A stretch of 35,743 nucleotides of DNA from assembly GCA_003140595.1 (NCBI GenBank), contig PLKG01000155.1:2282-38024 (forward strand). The letters are read 5' to 3'. Positions 1 to 8,379 of the stretch are shown here, one piece after another (position 1 is the stretch's first letter; each line of letters begins with the position of its first letter). This stretch comes from Acidimicrobiaceae bacterium. Its GTDB lineage: Bacteria > Actinomycetota > Acidimicrobiia > Acidimicrobiales > Bog-793. The notes beneath the pieces were generated by a model, which was given only the letters and a program-made list of their open reading frames with translations, had not been told where the DNA came from and did not search any database. The position numbers were made by a program, and so were the translations under genes.

Positions 1-238
1 CTTCGGCCTTGAGCACTGCCTTGTATGCGTCTGCGTCGCGCAGCAGATAGCGGGCAACACCCTCGTAGGACGCCGTGAGCTGCCCAAGCTTGATCTTGAC
101 GACACCCTGGTACTCGTCCCCTGTCACCTCGCGGAGCCAGATTCCGGGTAGGCAGGGCGCGATCTTCTCTACGTCCGTAAGCACTTCCCAGGCCCCAGCG
201 ACGGGGAGAGAAACCACGAACTCGTCGTGCAGCTCCAT
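1..238 (-). CDS. CoxG-like SRPBCC family protein, 5' part only
   Basis: The gene reads leftward off the window edge, so only about 79 N-terminal residues are visible. It begins MELHDEFVVSLPVAGAWEVL and continues with a PCLPG motif and a VVKIKLGQLTASYEG strand. This is the typical opening of the CoxG (carbon monoxide dehydrogenase subunit G) branch of the START/SRPBCC fold. These are small hydrophobic-ligand-binding proteins, in some bacteria linked to membrane anchoring or maturation of molybdenum hydroxylases. The ATG at 238 is supported by an AGAGGGG Shine-Dalgarno five bases upstream. The genes that would show whether a CO dehydrogenase or xanthine-dehydrogenase-like operon is present lie outside the window, so only the family call is made. 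Confidence 0.75.
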   Translation of the reverse strand, partial: MELHDEFVVSLPVAGAWEVLTDVEKIAPCLPGIWLREVTGDEYQGVVKIKLGQLTASYEGVARYLLRDADAYKAVLKAE

Positions 239-317
239 TGGCACCCCTCTGCCAAACCTAACCTTCGGTGCCTCGGGTGCTATTCCCGTCTGGAGCCGGC
301 TGAGTAATCATGGCGGG

Positions 318-707
318 ATGAACACGATACAGGCCGACAAGTTCGCGGACAGCTGGGTGCGGGCCTGGAACGCCCATGATCTCGAAACGGTACTCAGCCA
401 CTTTTCGGACGACGTGATCTTCGCTTCGCCCGTCGCGGCGCAACTCATGGTCCAAAGCGACGGTGTCGTCGTAGGGAAGCCGGCCTTGCGCGACTACTGG
501 GAAGAGGGTATCCGGGCCATTCCCGATCTTCATTTCGAGGTTTTGGGAGTCTATGTCGGCGTCGACACGCTGGTCATCAACTACAGGAACCAGAAGGGAG
601 GTCTCGTCAACGAGGTCCTCATATTCGCTGGCGATCATGTCAAAGAGGGCTATGGCACCTATCTCGCCGGTGGCGACGATCTCGCCGGAACCGCACGGGG
701 GGCGTGA
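318..707 (+). CDS. SnoaL-like / NTF2-fold protein
   Basis: A 129-residue protein with the pattern of the SnoaL-like NTF2 fold: an N-terminal helix with WVRAWNAHDLETVLSHFSDD, then FASPVA, a helix with LRDYWEEGIRAIPDLHFEV, and closing beta strands. The AWNAHD...F.DDV opening is characteristic. Members are polyketide cyclases, dehydratases or simple ligand binders, and no catalytic assignment is possible here. The reading frame is open upstream to about 75, but that stretch runs antisense through the CoxG-like gene, so the ATG at 318 is chosen. The Shine-Dalgarno is weak (GGCGGG just before the ATG). The gene is divergent from the CoxG-like gene across 79 bp. Confidence 0.7.
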   Translation: MNTIQADKFADSWVRAWNAHDLETVLSHFSDDVIFASPVAAQLMVQSDGVVVGKPALRDYWEEGIRAIPDLHFEVLGVYVGVDTLVINYRNQKGGLVNEVLIFAGDHVKEGYGTYLAGGDDLAGTARGA

Positions 708-954
708 TGGGGAGCACTTGACGGACGGTTGGCTCGATAGGTGGCGAGTCGGTCGGGACTTCGTGAACCTGGGATGGCGGCTCACTCCATCCAGCTCGGC
801 GATAGCTGACCCTGCACGGAGGGGTCGTTGCCGGCCTGGCCGTCGTGAACGACCGCGAAGTCGTTGTGGGTCCCGTTGCCGTCAGTTAGTGGGCCGCGGA
901 GATGTTCGAGCGAAATCAGGTCCTCGCGGCGCGAGGCGTCACAGTCGAAGGCTT
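708..954. other. Intergenic stretch without a convincing gene
   Basis: A 247-bp spacer between the SnoaL-like gene and the convergent GlcG-like gene. On the minus strand one frame stays open for about 55 codons and ends in WME plus a stop, but it has no ATG start and no Shine-Dalgarno. On the plus strand a short segment reads VVAGLAVVNDREVVVG before a stop. Either could be a decayed remnant; neither is supported as a gene. Confidence 0.4.
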
Positions 955-1362
955 TCAGGCGTCTGAGAACGCTCGGGCTGCGGCTTCAGCCACGATCACG
1001 TCCTCTTCCACCCTTCCTCCGCTCGTGCCCACAGCCCCCACCAGCTTTCCCTCCGCGCGCAGCGGGACGCCACCTCCGAAGATGACAATCCTGCCGTTGT
1101 GCGTTGCCTGCAGGCCATAGAGCGGCTGGCCGGGCTGGCACTGCGCAGCGAGCGCCTCGGTGGAGGAGCCGGTTGCGAGTGACGTGTAGGCCTTGCCGAG
1201 CGAGACGGCGATAGCGGCGAGCGACGCGCCGTCCATTCTGTGCTGCGCCTTGAGATTGCCGCCGTCGTCGACGACCGCAATTGCCATTGGCACACCTAGC
1301 TCCGTCGCCCGTTTCTCGCCAGCGGCTATCACAGCCGTCGCTTGTTCCAAGCTGATAGCCAT
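955..1362 (-). CDS. GlcG/HbpS family heme-binding-like protein
   Basis: A 135-residue protein of the GlcG/HbpS family (DUF336), which covers almost the whole chain: MAISLEQATAVIAAGEKRA, VPMAIAVVDDGGNLKA, HRMDGA, SLGKAYTSLA, IVIFGGGVPLRAEGKLVGAVGTSGG and a C-terminal VAEAAARAF helix. Streptomyces HbpS, a family member, binds heme and signals redox stress; other members sit in glycolate or diol utilisation operons. There is no signal peptide with this start. The ATG at 1362 gives the family's standard N-terminus and follows AGAGGGGCGAGGG. A longer frame exists upstream (possible ATG at 1404) but adds a non-conserved, proline-rich extension. The specific role is not shown by the neighbours. Confidence 0.8.
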   Translation of the reverse strand: MAISLEQATAVIAAGEKRATELGVPMAIAVVDDGGNLKAQHRMDGASLAAIAVSLGKAYTSLATGSSTEALAAQCQPGQPLYGLQATHNGRIVIFGGGVPLRAEGKLVGAVGTSGGRVEEDVIVAEAAARAFSDA

Positions 1363-1804
1363 CCCTCGCCCCTCTCCCGGTCCCGTCTGTGGCGTCCTAG
1401 CCATGATGTTGGCTCCAGGGTAGTTCAGGTAGCTATTCCCGAAGAAGACCGGCAAGCTCCAGGCCGGCTCTCGAGCGTCGCGAATCTCCGCCCCGGTTGG
1501 AGACAGATAGTCAATGTGGGAACACCGGCGAGAATCCCAGATCCCAGGTCAAAGCCCGCGGTCTGATCAGCGGCGAATGCGCAGCCGCGCCTCTGGGGGG
1601 CAATCCTGCGCGGCTGTCGCACTCCAACTCGGTTCCCAACTTCCCTCGCAAGGCAATCGGGGTCGTAGAAGATGTATCGGCACTCGTGCCTTCGCCCTTG
1701 AGCGCTGCTCGCAACTTACCTGGATCATCCGATGAATTGGCAGGGTGGCGACTATTCCTTCGAGTAGCTGGCGCATCGCGCCGACGGCGCAGGCGCGTCA
1801 CGCG
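1363..1804. other. 442-bp stretch with no recognised gene
   Basis: This lies between the start of the GlcG-like gene and the stop of the CHAP-domain gene. It would hold the promoter of the GlcG-like gene. I saw no convincing promoter hexamer pair, tRNA, riboswitch core or coding frame. The short open frames here lack Shine-Dalgarno sequences and recognisable protein motifs. Confidence 0.4.
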
Positions 1805-3481
1805 TCAGGAGTCAGTGACTGTGGACAGCGCGAGCGACGACACGCCGGTGGCCTGGAGCGAGAAACGACTCCTGAGCCGGCCTTGCAGCACCTCGAGGCG
1901 ACCGGTGATCGTGACATAGCCGAGGACCGGTGAAGCGCCGGGGGCCGAATCGGAGGCGGTTGCTATCTGCGCCACGCCGGTCGCTTCCTCGGTCCAGATG
2001 GCCGGATCGAGGCCTTCCGCGACGTAGAAGGCATTTCTTGCAACGTAGCCCAGAAGCGGTTCGCCGCTTGGCCCGACTGTCGCCAGGGAGATGGCCGTCA
2101 CGCCTGTGGCTTCTTGTGTCCACTGATTCTCCGGAGGTACCTCGTTCGCGAAGAAGCTCCCGTTGCTCGACACGTATCCCATCAGCCCATTCGAGGGCGT
2201 GGTGCCCTCGGCGAGCGCGATCGAGCGCACGCCCGATGCCGCAACGACTGTCCAGTTGCCGCCGGCGATGCCCACTTTGACCAGGAAGGCGGCGGTTCTA
2301 CTTTGTACGTAGCCGAGCAGCGGGGCAGAAGAGCCTGTGCCGGCAACCAGTGCGATCGACGCGACCCGCTTGGCCTCGAGGGTGAAGGTCCCGGTGAGCG
2401 AGCCCTCCTCGGCGTAGAAGTCTCCAGAGATGCTCAAGTAGCCAAGGACCGGGTCCCCCGACGCGGTGGTGGCCACGACCATGGAGCTCGCGTGCTGAGC
2501 AGCGAGATTCCAGGTGCCGGAGGAGCCCTGTCTCACCAAGAAGTTGCCGTACTGGTCGATGTAGCCGTAGATCGCGTCGCCATTGGCTCCTGTCGGGCCC
2601 TCGTAGCCGGACACGGAGATCGACTCGGCGGCCGGGGCGACTAGTCCACTGCCGTTGCCCGGGGACATGATTCGTGCCGCGAACCCTGTCGGCCCGTTGT
2701 AACCGACGAGCGGCCACTGCCTTGTCCACGAAGGGTTGTGAAGCCAGCCAGTAACGCCGTCGCCGACGACCCAGTCGCTGACGGCATAGGTGGCCCATCC
2801 GTTGTTGCCGGCGCCGCCGTTCTGTTGGATCAAAGTGATTGTCCCGTTGCCTTGAGAGTCCACCGCGTTCGCGGTCACCACAGCCGTGTGGCCGAAGTTG
2901 TCGCTCGTGGTGCGGCCAACCGAGACGACATCGCCCGGTTGCGGAACGGCTCCGATGGTTGGGTTCGCGACGACGACGAGTTGAGGACCGTCAGGGTTGA
3001 ACTTGGCCTTGATGGAAGAGACGCCGTAATTCTGCACGACGTCCCATCCATCGGCGGGGTAGGGATTCACACCCCATGCGAGGTACATCCATCGCATGGA
3101 GAGCTCGACGCATTCCCATTCGAGTTCGCCCCAGGCCCCGGGGAAGAAGGAGACGACATGATCGCTGCCGCCCTCGGTAGGTCCCGGGCCGCAGGCCACC
3201 AGGCCGTGCCAGGACGCACCGAGGGCCTTAGATTCGGGAACATTGCCGGGATCGCAAGTCCCGTCGTTCCACCAGCTGGGAAGTGCGACGCTTTGCGCTG
3301 CGCCCAACCTCGCAGGCCTCGGGAAACTGTCCGGCAGAGACTGTCCGCTCGCGTTTGCTGCCGTGATCAACTCGAAGGGACCGAGAAGCACGAGCCCGAG
3401 GACGACAGCCATCGACATGGCGACCAATGGCGGGAGCCACCTGGTCCGGAAAGTCCTGGCTCGTGCGACGCGTCCGAACAT
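1805..3481 (-). CDS. Secreted CHAP-domain (NlpC/P60-like) protein with C-terminal repeat array
   Basis: A protein of 558 residues. A signal peptide (hydrophobic run WLPPLVAMSMAVVLGLVLL, likely cleavage near ITAANA/SG) is followed by a CHAP amidase/peptidase domain with the catalytic Cys in WECVELSMRW (about residue 124) and His in FGHTAVV (about 198). From about residue 290 to the end there are five to six imperfect repeats of about 43 residues, each built around a P(V/L)LGYV turn, an aromatic xFxAxEG strand, W(T/S)xEATGV and a small hydrophobic strand. This looks like a beta-propeller or lectin-like binding module. CHAP domains cleave peptidoglycan cross-bridges or stem peptides, so a wall-remodelling or lytic enzyme with a carbohydrate-binding tail is inferred. 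The ATG at 3481 follows GGGGGA at good spacing; a GTG at 3499 is the alternative. It is monocistronic. Confidence 0.75.
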   Translation of the reverse strand: MFGRVARARTFRTRWLPPLVAMSMAVVLGLVLLGPFELITAANASGQSLPDSFPRPARLGAAQSVALPSWWNDGTCDPGNVPESKALGASWHGLVACGPGPTEGGSDHVVSFFPGAWGELEWECVELSMRWMYLAWGVNPYPADGWDVVQNYGVSSIKAKFNPDGPQLVVVANPTIGAVPQPGDVVSVGRTTSDNFGHTAVVTANAVDSQGNGTITLIQQNGGAGNNGWATYAVSDWVVGDGVTGWLHNPSWTRQWPLVGYNGPTGFAARIMSPGNGSGLVAPAAESISVSGYEGPTGANGDAIYGYIDQYGNFLVRQGSSGTWNLAAQHASSMVVATTASGDPVLGYLSISGDFYAEEGSLTGTFTLEAKRVASIALVAGTGSSAPLLGYVQSRTAAFLVKVGIAGGNWTVVAASGVRSIALAEGTTPSNGLMGYVSSNGSFFANEVPPENQWTQEATGVTAISLATVGPSGEPLLGYVARNAFYVAEGLDPAIWTEEATGVAQIATASDSAPGASPVLGYVTITGRLEVLQGRLRSRFSLQATGVSSLALSTVTDS

Positions 3482-3666
3482 CAATTCGTTGTCCCCCACA
3501 TAGTGCTCAGGCGAAACAGCTGTTCAGTGACTATCGGCACAGGTGGAAGGGGTATTGAGGGACAGAGCGGACCGTCGCAGGTGTCCGGTGCGCCGCGCCG
3601 GTGCGTCCTGTCAGGTCTGCGAGCAGGCTCGAGGCCGGTATTCGTCGGTGTTCGTGCGGCGTGGTC

Positions 3667-3693
3667 GAGGCCCTGGCCTGCGGCCAGGGCCTC
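3667..3693 (-). terminator. GC-rich hairpin after glpK, no U-tract
   Basis: A perfect 12-bp inverted repeat (gaggccctggcc / ggccagggcctc) with a 3-nt loop overlaps the last two bases of the glycerol kinase stop codon. There is no T-run after it on the minus strand, so it is the U-less type of hairpin often placed at gene ends in high-GC actinobacteria. It separates glpK from the CHAP gene. Confidence 0.65.
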
Positions 3694-5224
3694 ACGGTTC
3701 CGGAAAGGTGCGCGCCCAGCGCCTGGAACGCTCGAGCGCTTTTCGCCAGGCGGCGTGATCTGCGTCCGCCCGCGCTCGCCTAGGCTCGGGCTCAAAGACG
3801 TCGGCATTGATCGCCAGTGCCCTCAGCTCCTTCGCAGAGCTCCAGACGCCCTCGGTGAGGCCCGCGAGCATCGCAGCGCCAACGGCGGTCACCTCAGTCG
3901 CGCGAGGACGCGTCACTGGCACTCCACACTGATCCGCCTGGATCTGCAGCAGGAGATCCATGGAGGAAGCCCCGCCATCGGCGTGCAGCTGGATCAAGGA
4001 CTGACCTGCGGCAAGGATCATCGCCTCCACGACGTCGCGGCACTGGTAGGCCATGGCCTCGACACCTGCGCGGGCGAGGTGCGCGCGCCCTGTTCCCCTC
4101 GTGATGCCGACGACGGTGCCTCGTGCCTCGGCGTCCCACCAGGGGCTTGCGAGGCCGGCGAAAGCGGGGACGAGGTACACGCCTTCGTTGCTCGGGATCT
4201 CGGCGGCGAGTGGCCCTGCCTCAGACGCCGAGCCGATCAACCCGAGTCCGTCGCGCAGCCACTGGATCGTCGCGCCGGAACAGAAGATTGAGCCTTCAAG
4301 CGCATAGCTGAATCCGTCGGGGGCACCCGCTGGCGCATGGTCCCCGAGGTCCCAGGCAACCGTGGTCAAGAGTCCCTCTGTCGGCGGGAGTCGCTGTGCG
4401 CCCAGGTTCATGAGCACGAAGCTCCCGGTGCCGTAGGTGACCTTGGTATCACCGGGAAGGTGGCAGCCATGTCCGAATAGCGCCGCCTGCTGGTCGCCGA
4501 CGATGCTGCTCACCGGTATCGCCTTGAGACAGCCGCCGGCGACACCGGGTGCCACCGTGCCGTAGCGGCAGGCGGACGGGAGGACTTCGCCCAGCGCGCC
4601 GATCGGCACACCGAGGACGTCGCACATTTCCGCCGACCAGGACCGTTGCCAGATGTCGTAACAGAGTGTCCGGCTGGCGTTGGAAGGGTCCGTGACGTGG
4701 ACACCGGACTCGACGCCTCCGGTCAGGTTCCAGCAGATCCAGTCGTCCACCGTTCCGAGAGCGAGGGAACCTGTGGGCTCCACGCCGCCGTGTTCGAGCA
4801 TCCAGAACCATTTCGTGCCCGAGAAGTAGGGATCGAGTACGAGCCCGGTTCTTTCGCGTACGAGCTGGAGATGGCCGGCTTCGGTGAGCTCGACACACCT
4901 AGAAGCTGTGCGGCGATCCTGCCAGACGATGGCTCGATGGAGCGGCTGGCCCGTCGAACGGTCCCATGCCACGGCGGTCTCGCGTTGGTTGGCGATCCCG
5001 ATCGCGGCCACGGTGAGCGAACGTTGTGCCAATTCCGACTGCAATTCCGCCAAGGTTGTCTCGACGAGGTACCAGATCTCGGCGGCGTCGTGCTCGACGA
5101 GGCCGGGAGCAGGGAAGTACTGGCGGAGCTCTCTGTAGGAGGCGGAGACGACTTGGCCTCCCTCGTCGAGTGCGAGCGCTCGCACGCTGGAAGTTCCGGC
5201 ATCGATCGCGATCACCACGGCCAC
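3692..5224 (-). CDS. glpK: Glycerol kinase (FGGY family)
   Basis: This phosphorylates glycerol to sn-glycerol 3-phosphate with ATP. FGGY-kinase landmarks appear in order: phosphate-binding loop IDAGTSSVRA at the N-terminus, GIANQRETAVAWDRSTGQPL, the IVWQDRRTA loop, catalytic Asp in VGDQQAALFGHGC, adenine-side TYGTGSFVLMN, YALEGSIFCSGATIQWLRD, and a C-terminal ATEVTAVGAAMLAGL helix. NQRET, WQDRR and YGTGSF point to glycerol kinase rather than xylulose or rhamnulose kinase. The GTG at 5224 gives about 510 residues, the normal family length; GTGs at 5218 and 5215 are equally possible. The frame is open up to a GTG at 5401, but that would add about 59 non-conserved residues. No glpF or glpD is adjacent. 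It is divergent from nrdJ and ends in a strong hairpin. Confidence 0.88.
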   Translation of the reverse strand: MAVVIAIDAGTSSVRALALDEGGQVVSASYRELRQYFPAPGLVEHDAAEIWYLVETTLAELQSELAQRSLTVAAIGIANQRETAVAWDRSTGQPLHRAIVWQDRRTASRCVELTEAGHLQLVRERTGLVLDPYFSGTKWFWMLEHGGVEPTGSLALGTVDDWICWNLTGGVESGVHVTDPSNASRTLCYDIWQRSWSAEMCDVLGVPIGALGEVLPSACRYGTVAPGVAGGCLKAIPVSSIVGDQQAALFGHGCHLPGDTKVTYGTGSFVLMNLGAQRLPPTEGLLTTVAWDLGDHAPAGAPDGFSYALEGSIFCSGATIQWLRDGLGLIGSASEAGPLAAEIPSNEGVYLVPAFAGLASPWWDAEARGTVVGITRGTGRAHLARAGVEAMAYQCRDVVEAMILAAGQSLIQLHADGGASSMDLLLQIQADQCGVPVTRPRATEVTAVGAAMLAGLTEGVWSSAKELRALAINADVFEPEPRRARADADHAAWRKALERSRRWARTFPEP

Positions 5225-5364
5225 GGCGGCACGGTAGTCGGTCCGCCTACCGGGCGCGCGATGTACCCACCAGCTATGGTGCGGCCAGACCGCCGTTTCG
5301 CGAGCAAGCAGACGGGAACCTTCGCGAGCGGCCGTTGAGCAGGGATGACGATCGGCATCGTCCG

Positions 5365-5394
5365 TTGACACCGCCGTAACTACGGTGCTGTAAT
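5365..5394 (+). promoter_or_regulatory. Predicted sigma-70-type promoter of nrdJ
   Basis: A perfect -35 TTGACA at 5365-5370 is followed after 18 bp by TGTAAT at 5389-5394, preceded by an extended -10 TG (TGC at 5386-5388). Transcription would start near 5401, just upstream of the NrdR box and about 115 bp before the nrdJ start codon. Confidence 0.5.
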
Positions 5395-5426
5395 TAGCCA
5401 CCTATCTGGTAGTCGGATTCCGTCGC

Positions 5427-5444
5427 ACCACAAGATATTGTGGT
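5427..5444. promoter_or_regulatory. NrdR box
   Basis: The sequence accacaagatattgtggt is palindromic with one mismatched central pair and matches the known NrdR-box pattern (ACACwAtATaTwGTGT type; the CACAAGATnTTGTGG form is typical of actinobacteria). NrdR is the ATP/dATP-sensing repressor of ribonucleotide reductase genes. Boxes usually come in pairs 30-32 bp apart. A much weaker partner may lie at about 5397-5414 (CCACCTATCTGG). Placement between the predicted promoter and nrdJ fits repression. Confidence 0.75.
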
Positions 5445-5517
5445 ATGTGAGAGATCGGGCGGGAACCAGGCGACGGACGCGTGTGGCGGGACATCCCGCC
5501 AAGGAGGGAACCATTCA

Positions 5518-8379
5518 ATGGCTGTTGCAGGAGAGCGCCTCGGAATCGGAATCCAACGACACTTCACCTCGGAGTCAGGCCATCCCTACGATGAGGTGGT
5601 CTGGGAGCACCGCGATTCCCGTATCAGCGACTACCGCACCGGCGCGGTCGCGTTCGAGCAGCTCGGCGTCGAGGTACCTTCGACTTGGAGTTTGAATGCG
5701 ACCAACATCCTCGCTCAGAAGTACTTCCGGGGCACGGTCGGCATGCCCGGCCGGGAATCGTCGCTCCGCCAAGTTGTCGACCGTGTCGTCGACACGATCA
5801 CGGCATGGGGACTGAAGGACGGGTACTTCGTCGACTCGGTCGAGGCGGGCATCTTCAGCGACGAGCTCAAGCACCTCGTGGTGCAGCAGAAGGCGGCGTT
5901 CAACTCTCCTGTCTGGTTCAACATCGGAGTTGAAGGTGTACCCCAGCAGGCCGCGGCGTGCTTCATTCTCGGTGTTGAGGACTCGATGGCCTCGATCCTG
6001 AACTGGTATGTCGAGGAGGGCACGATCTTCAAAGGTGGATCGGGTGCGGGAGTCAATCTTTCGAACATCCGGTCTTCGCGAGAGCTGCTCAACGGAGGCG
6101 GGACCGCTTCTGGGCCTGTGAGCTTCATGCGCGGGGCGGACGCCTCTGCAGGGACGATCAAGTCCGGGGGCAAGACCCGTCGCGCCGCGAAGATGGTGAT
6201 CCTCGACGCCGACCATCCGGACATCCAAGAGTTCATCTGGTGCAAGGCCCGTGAGGAGCGCAAGGCTCGCGTGCTGGCACAGGCCGGTTTCGACATGGAC
6301 CTGGACGGGAGGGACAGCCAGTCTGTCCAGTACCAGAACGCCAACAACTCGGTCCGGGTGACAGACGAGTTCATGCAAGCGGTTCTGAACGACACCGACT
6401 GGGGCCTCCTCAGCCGGACCTCGGGCGAGGTAGTCGAGACCGTCAAGGCGCGAGAGCTGTTTCGTCAGATCGCGGAGGCCTCCTGGGAGTGCGCGGATCC
6501 CGGCATGCAGTTTGACACGACCATAAACAAGTGGCACACGGCGCCCAACACTGGCCGGATCTCGGCGAGCAACCCCTGTTCGGAATACGTTCACCTCGAT
6601 AACAGCAGCTGCAACCTCGCGAGCCTCAACCTGATGTGCTTCATGAACGACGACGACTCCTTTGACGCCGAGGGGTTCGAGGCCGCGGTGACGGTCGTGT
6701 TCACGGCCCAGGAGATCCTTATCGGCAACGCCGACTACCCGACCGAGAAGATCGCCGACACGACGCGTCGGTTCCGGGAGCTCGGCCTCGGTTACGCGAA
6801 TCTAGGAGCGCTGCTCATGGCCCAGGGCGTTCCGTACGACTCGGACGAGGGCCGCGCCATCGCGGCGGCGATCACAGCTCTCATGACAGGTGCGGCGTAT
6901 GTGACCTCGGCCCGCACCGCAGCGAGGATGGGCCCGTTTGCCGGCTTCCACGAGAACGCCGGACCGATGCTTGATGTGCTGCGGATGCACCGCCGAGAGG
7001 TGGCCAAGATCGACGAGGAGCTGGTGTCGACCGAGCTTCTCTGTGCTGCCCAGGAGGCGTGGGATACCGCAGTCGACTTGGCCGAGGCCTACGGCGTGCG
7101 CAATGCCCAGGCGACGGTGTTGGCACCGACGGGCACGATCTCGTTCCTCATGGATTGCGACACGACCGGGATAGAGCCCGACCTCGGGCTCGTGAAGACC
7201 AAGAAGCTGGTCGGTGGCGGCACGATGTCGATAGTCAATCAGACCGTTCCGAGAGCCTTGAGGCGGCTTGGTTACAGCACCGATGAGGTTGATGAGATCG
7301 TCGCTTACATAGACGAGCACAAGACCATCTTGGGAGCGCCAAACCTAAAGTCAGCCCATCTGCCCGTCTTCGCCTGCTCGATGGGCGACAACACGATCCA
7401 CTATCTCGGCCACGTGAAGATGATGGCCGCGGCACAGCCGTTCATATCGGGCGCCATCTCCAAGACGGTGAACCTGCCCGAGCAGGCCACGGTCGATGAG
7501 GTCGAACAGCTGCACATCGACGCCTGGCAGATGGGCCTGAAAGCAGTGGCCATATACCGCGACAACTGCAAGGTCGCCCAGCCACTGGCGACGACCAAGT
7601 GGGCAGGCGCATCGGTCCTGTCGGATGATGGCGACGCGCCAGAGGCTGCGCAGGCGGCTCACGTCAGCGAAGGTGCGCTGCTCGAGCGCATTGCGGAGCT
7701 TGAGGGTGCACTGCAGCAGAAACACGTGGTTGCCCCTGCCACCACGACGCGAACGCGGCTACCGCGCAAACGTCGCTCCAATACCTTCGCCTTCCGGGTG
7801 GCCGACTGCGAGGGCTACGTCACGGTGGGAGAGTACGAGGACGGTCGCCCTGGTGAGGTCTTCATGAAGGTCTCCAAGCAGGGATCGACTCTGTCTGGCG
7901 TCATGGATGCCTTCTCAATAGCCGTCAGCCTCGGACTCCAGCACGGCGTGCCGATGTCGACGTTCGTCCGCAAGTACACCAATCTCCGTTTCGAGCCCGC
8001 AGGGATAACCGACGACCCGGAGCTGCGTTTGGCCTCGAGCCTTGTCGACTACATATTCAGGCGGCTGGCACTCGACTACTTGAGCTTTGACGAGCGGCTC
8101 GAGCTCGGTGTGCTCTCGACAGGCGAGCGGACCCAACCGACGCTGCCCGGTCTCGAGGACGTCGACAGCGGAGACGCGGAGAGGAAAGACCGCGAGCGGT
8201 TCGGCGCCGGAGGCGACGCGGTAGCGGGTCGGCGCCAGAGTGAGGTAGACCAGCTGCGGCGCGCGGGGCAGATTGAGAACAAGGACGCTCCTTTCTGCTA
8301 CGCCTGCGGCAACGTCATGCAGCGTGCGGGCTCGTGCTACGCCTGCCCGAGCTGCGGTTCGACTAGCGGATGCTCATAG
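5518..8379 (+). CDS. nrdJ: Vitamin B12-dependent (class II) ribonucleoside-diphosphate reductase
   Basis: This reduces ribonucleotides to deoxyribonucleotides using adenosylcobalamin to make the active-site thiyl radical. The 953-residue protein shows the class II NrdJ layout: an FNSPVWFN motif near residue 130, a cysteine-containing ACFIL segment near 147, GGSGAGVNLSNIR, the finger-loop motif NPCSE near 351 followed by DNSSCNLASLNL, and VLAPTGTISFLMDCDTTGIEP. The last 30 residues hold a CxxC...CxxCPxCG cysteine cluster, probably a zinc-binding and redox-relay tail, after a linker. The ATG at 5518 follows AAGGAGG at optimal spacing; an in-frame GTG at 5440 lies inside the NrdR box and is rejected. 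The gene is monocistronic, and its stop overlaps the convergent transketolase-like gene by 6 bp. Confidence 0.95.
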   Translation: MAVAGERLGIGIQRHFTSESGHPYDEVVWEHRDSRISDYRTGAVAFEQLGVEVPSTWSLNATNILAQKYFRGTVGMPGRESSLRQVVDRVVDTITAWGLKDGYFVDSVEAGIFSDELKHLVVQQKAAFNSPVWFNIGVEGVPQQAAACFILGVEDSMASILNWYVEEGTIFKGGSGAGVNLSNIRSSRELLNGGGTASGPVSFMRGADASAGTIKSGGKTRRAAKMVILDADHPDIQEFIWCKAREERKARVLAQAGFDMDLDGRDSQSVQYQNANNSVRVTDEFMQAVLNDTDWGLLSRTSGEVVETVKARELFRQIAEASWECADPGMQFDTTINKWHTAPNTGRISASNPCSEYVHLDNSSCNLASLNLMCFMNDDDSFDAEGFEAAVTVVFTAQEILIGNADYPTEKIADTTRRFRELGLGYANLGALLMAQGVPYDSDEGRAIAAAITALMTGAAYVTSARTAARMGPFAGFHENAGPMLDVLRMHRREVAKIDEELVSTELLCAAQEAWDTAVDLAEAYGVRNAQATVLAPTGTISFLMDCDTTGIEPDLGLVKTKKLVGGGTMSIVNQTVPRALRRLGYSTDEVDEIVAYIDEHKTILGAPNLKSAHLPVFACSMGDNTIHYLGHVKMMAAAQPFISGAISKTVNLPEQATVDEVEQLHIDAWQMGLKAVAIYRDNCKVAQPLATTKWAGASVLSDDGDAPEAAQAAHVSEGALLERIAELEGALQQKHVVAPATTTRTRLPRKRRSNTFAFRVADCEGYVTVGEYEDGRPGEVFMKVSKQGSTLSGVMDAFSIAVSLGLQHGVPMSTFVRKYTNLRFEPAGITDDPELRLASSLVDYIFRRLALDYLSFDERLELGVLSTGERTQPTLPGLEDVDSGDAERKDRERFGAGGDAVAGRRQSEVDQLRRAGQIENKDAPFCYACGNVMQRAGSCYACPSCGSTSGCS

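Noticed and set aside
258..785. Minus-strand open frame opposite the SnoaL-like gene
   Set aside because: The plus-strand product has the SnoaL pattern; the minus-strand product has none.
2738..4291. Long plus-strand open frame of 517 codons
   Set aside because: It runs antisense across the CHAP gene and the glycerol kinase gene, both of which have clear motifs; its product is Arg/Gly/Pro-rich without a domain.
5575..6594. Minus-strand open frame of 339 codons
   Set aside because: It is antisense to nrdJ, which is unambiguous.
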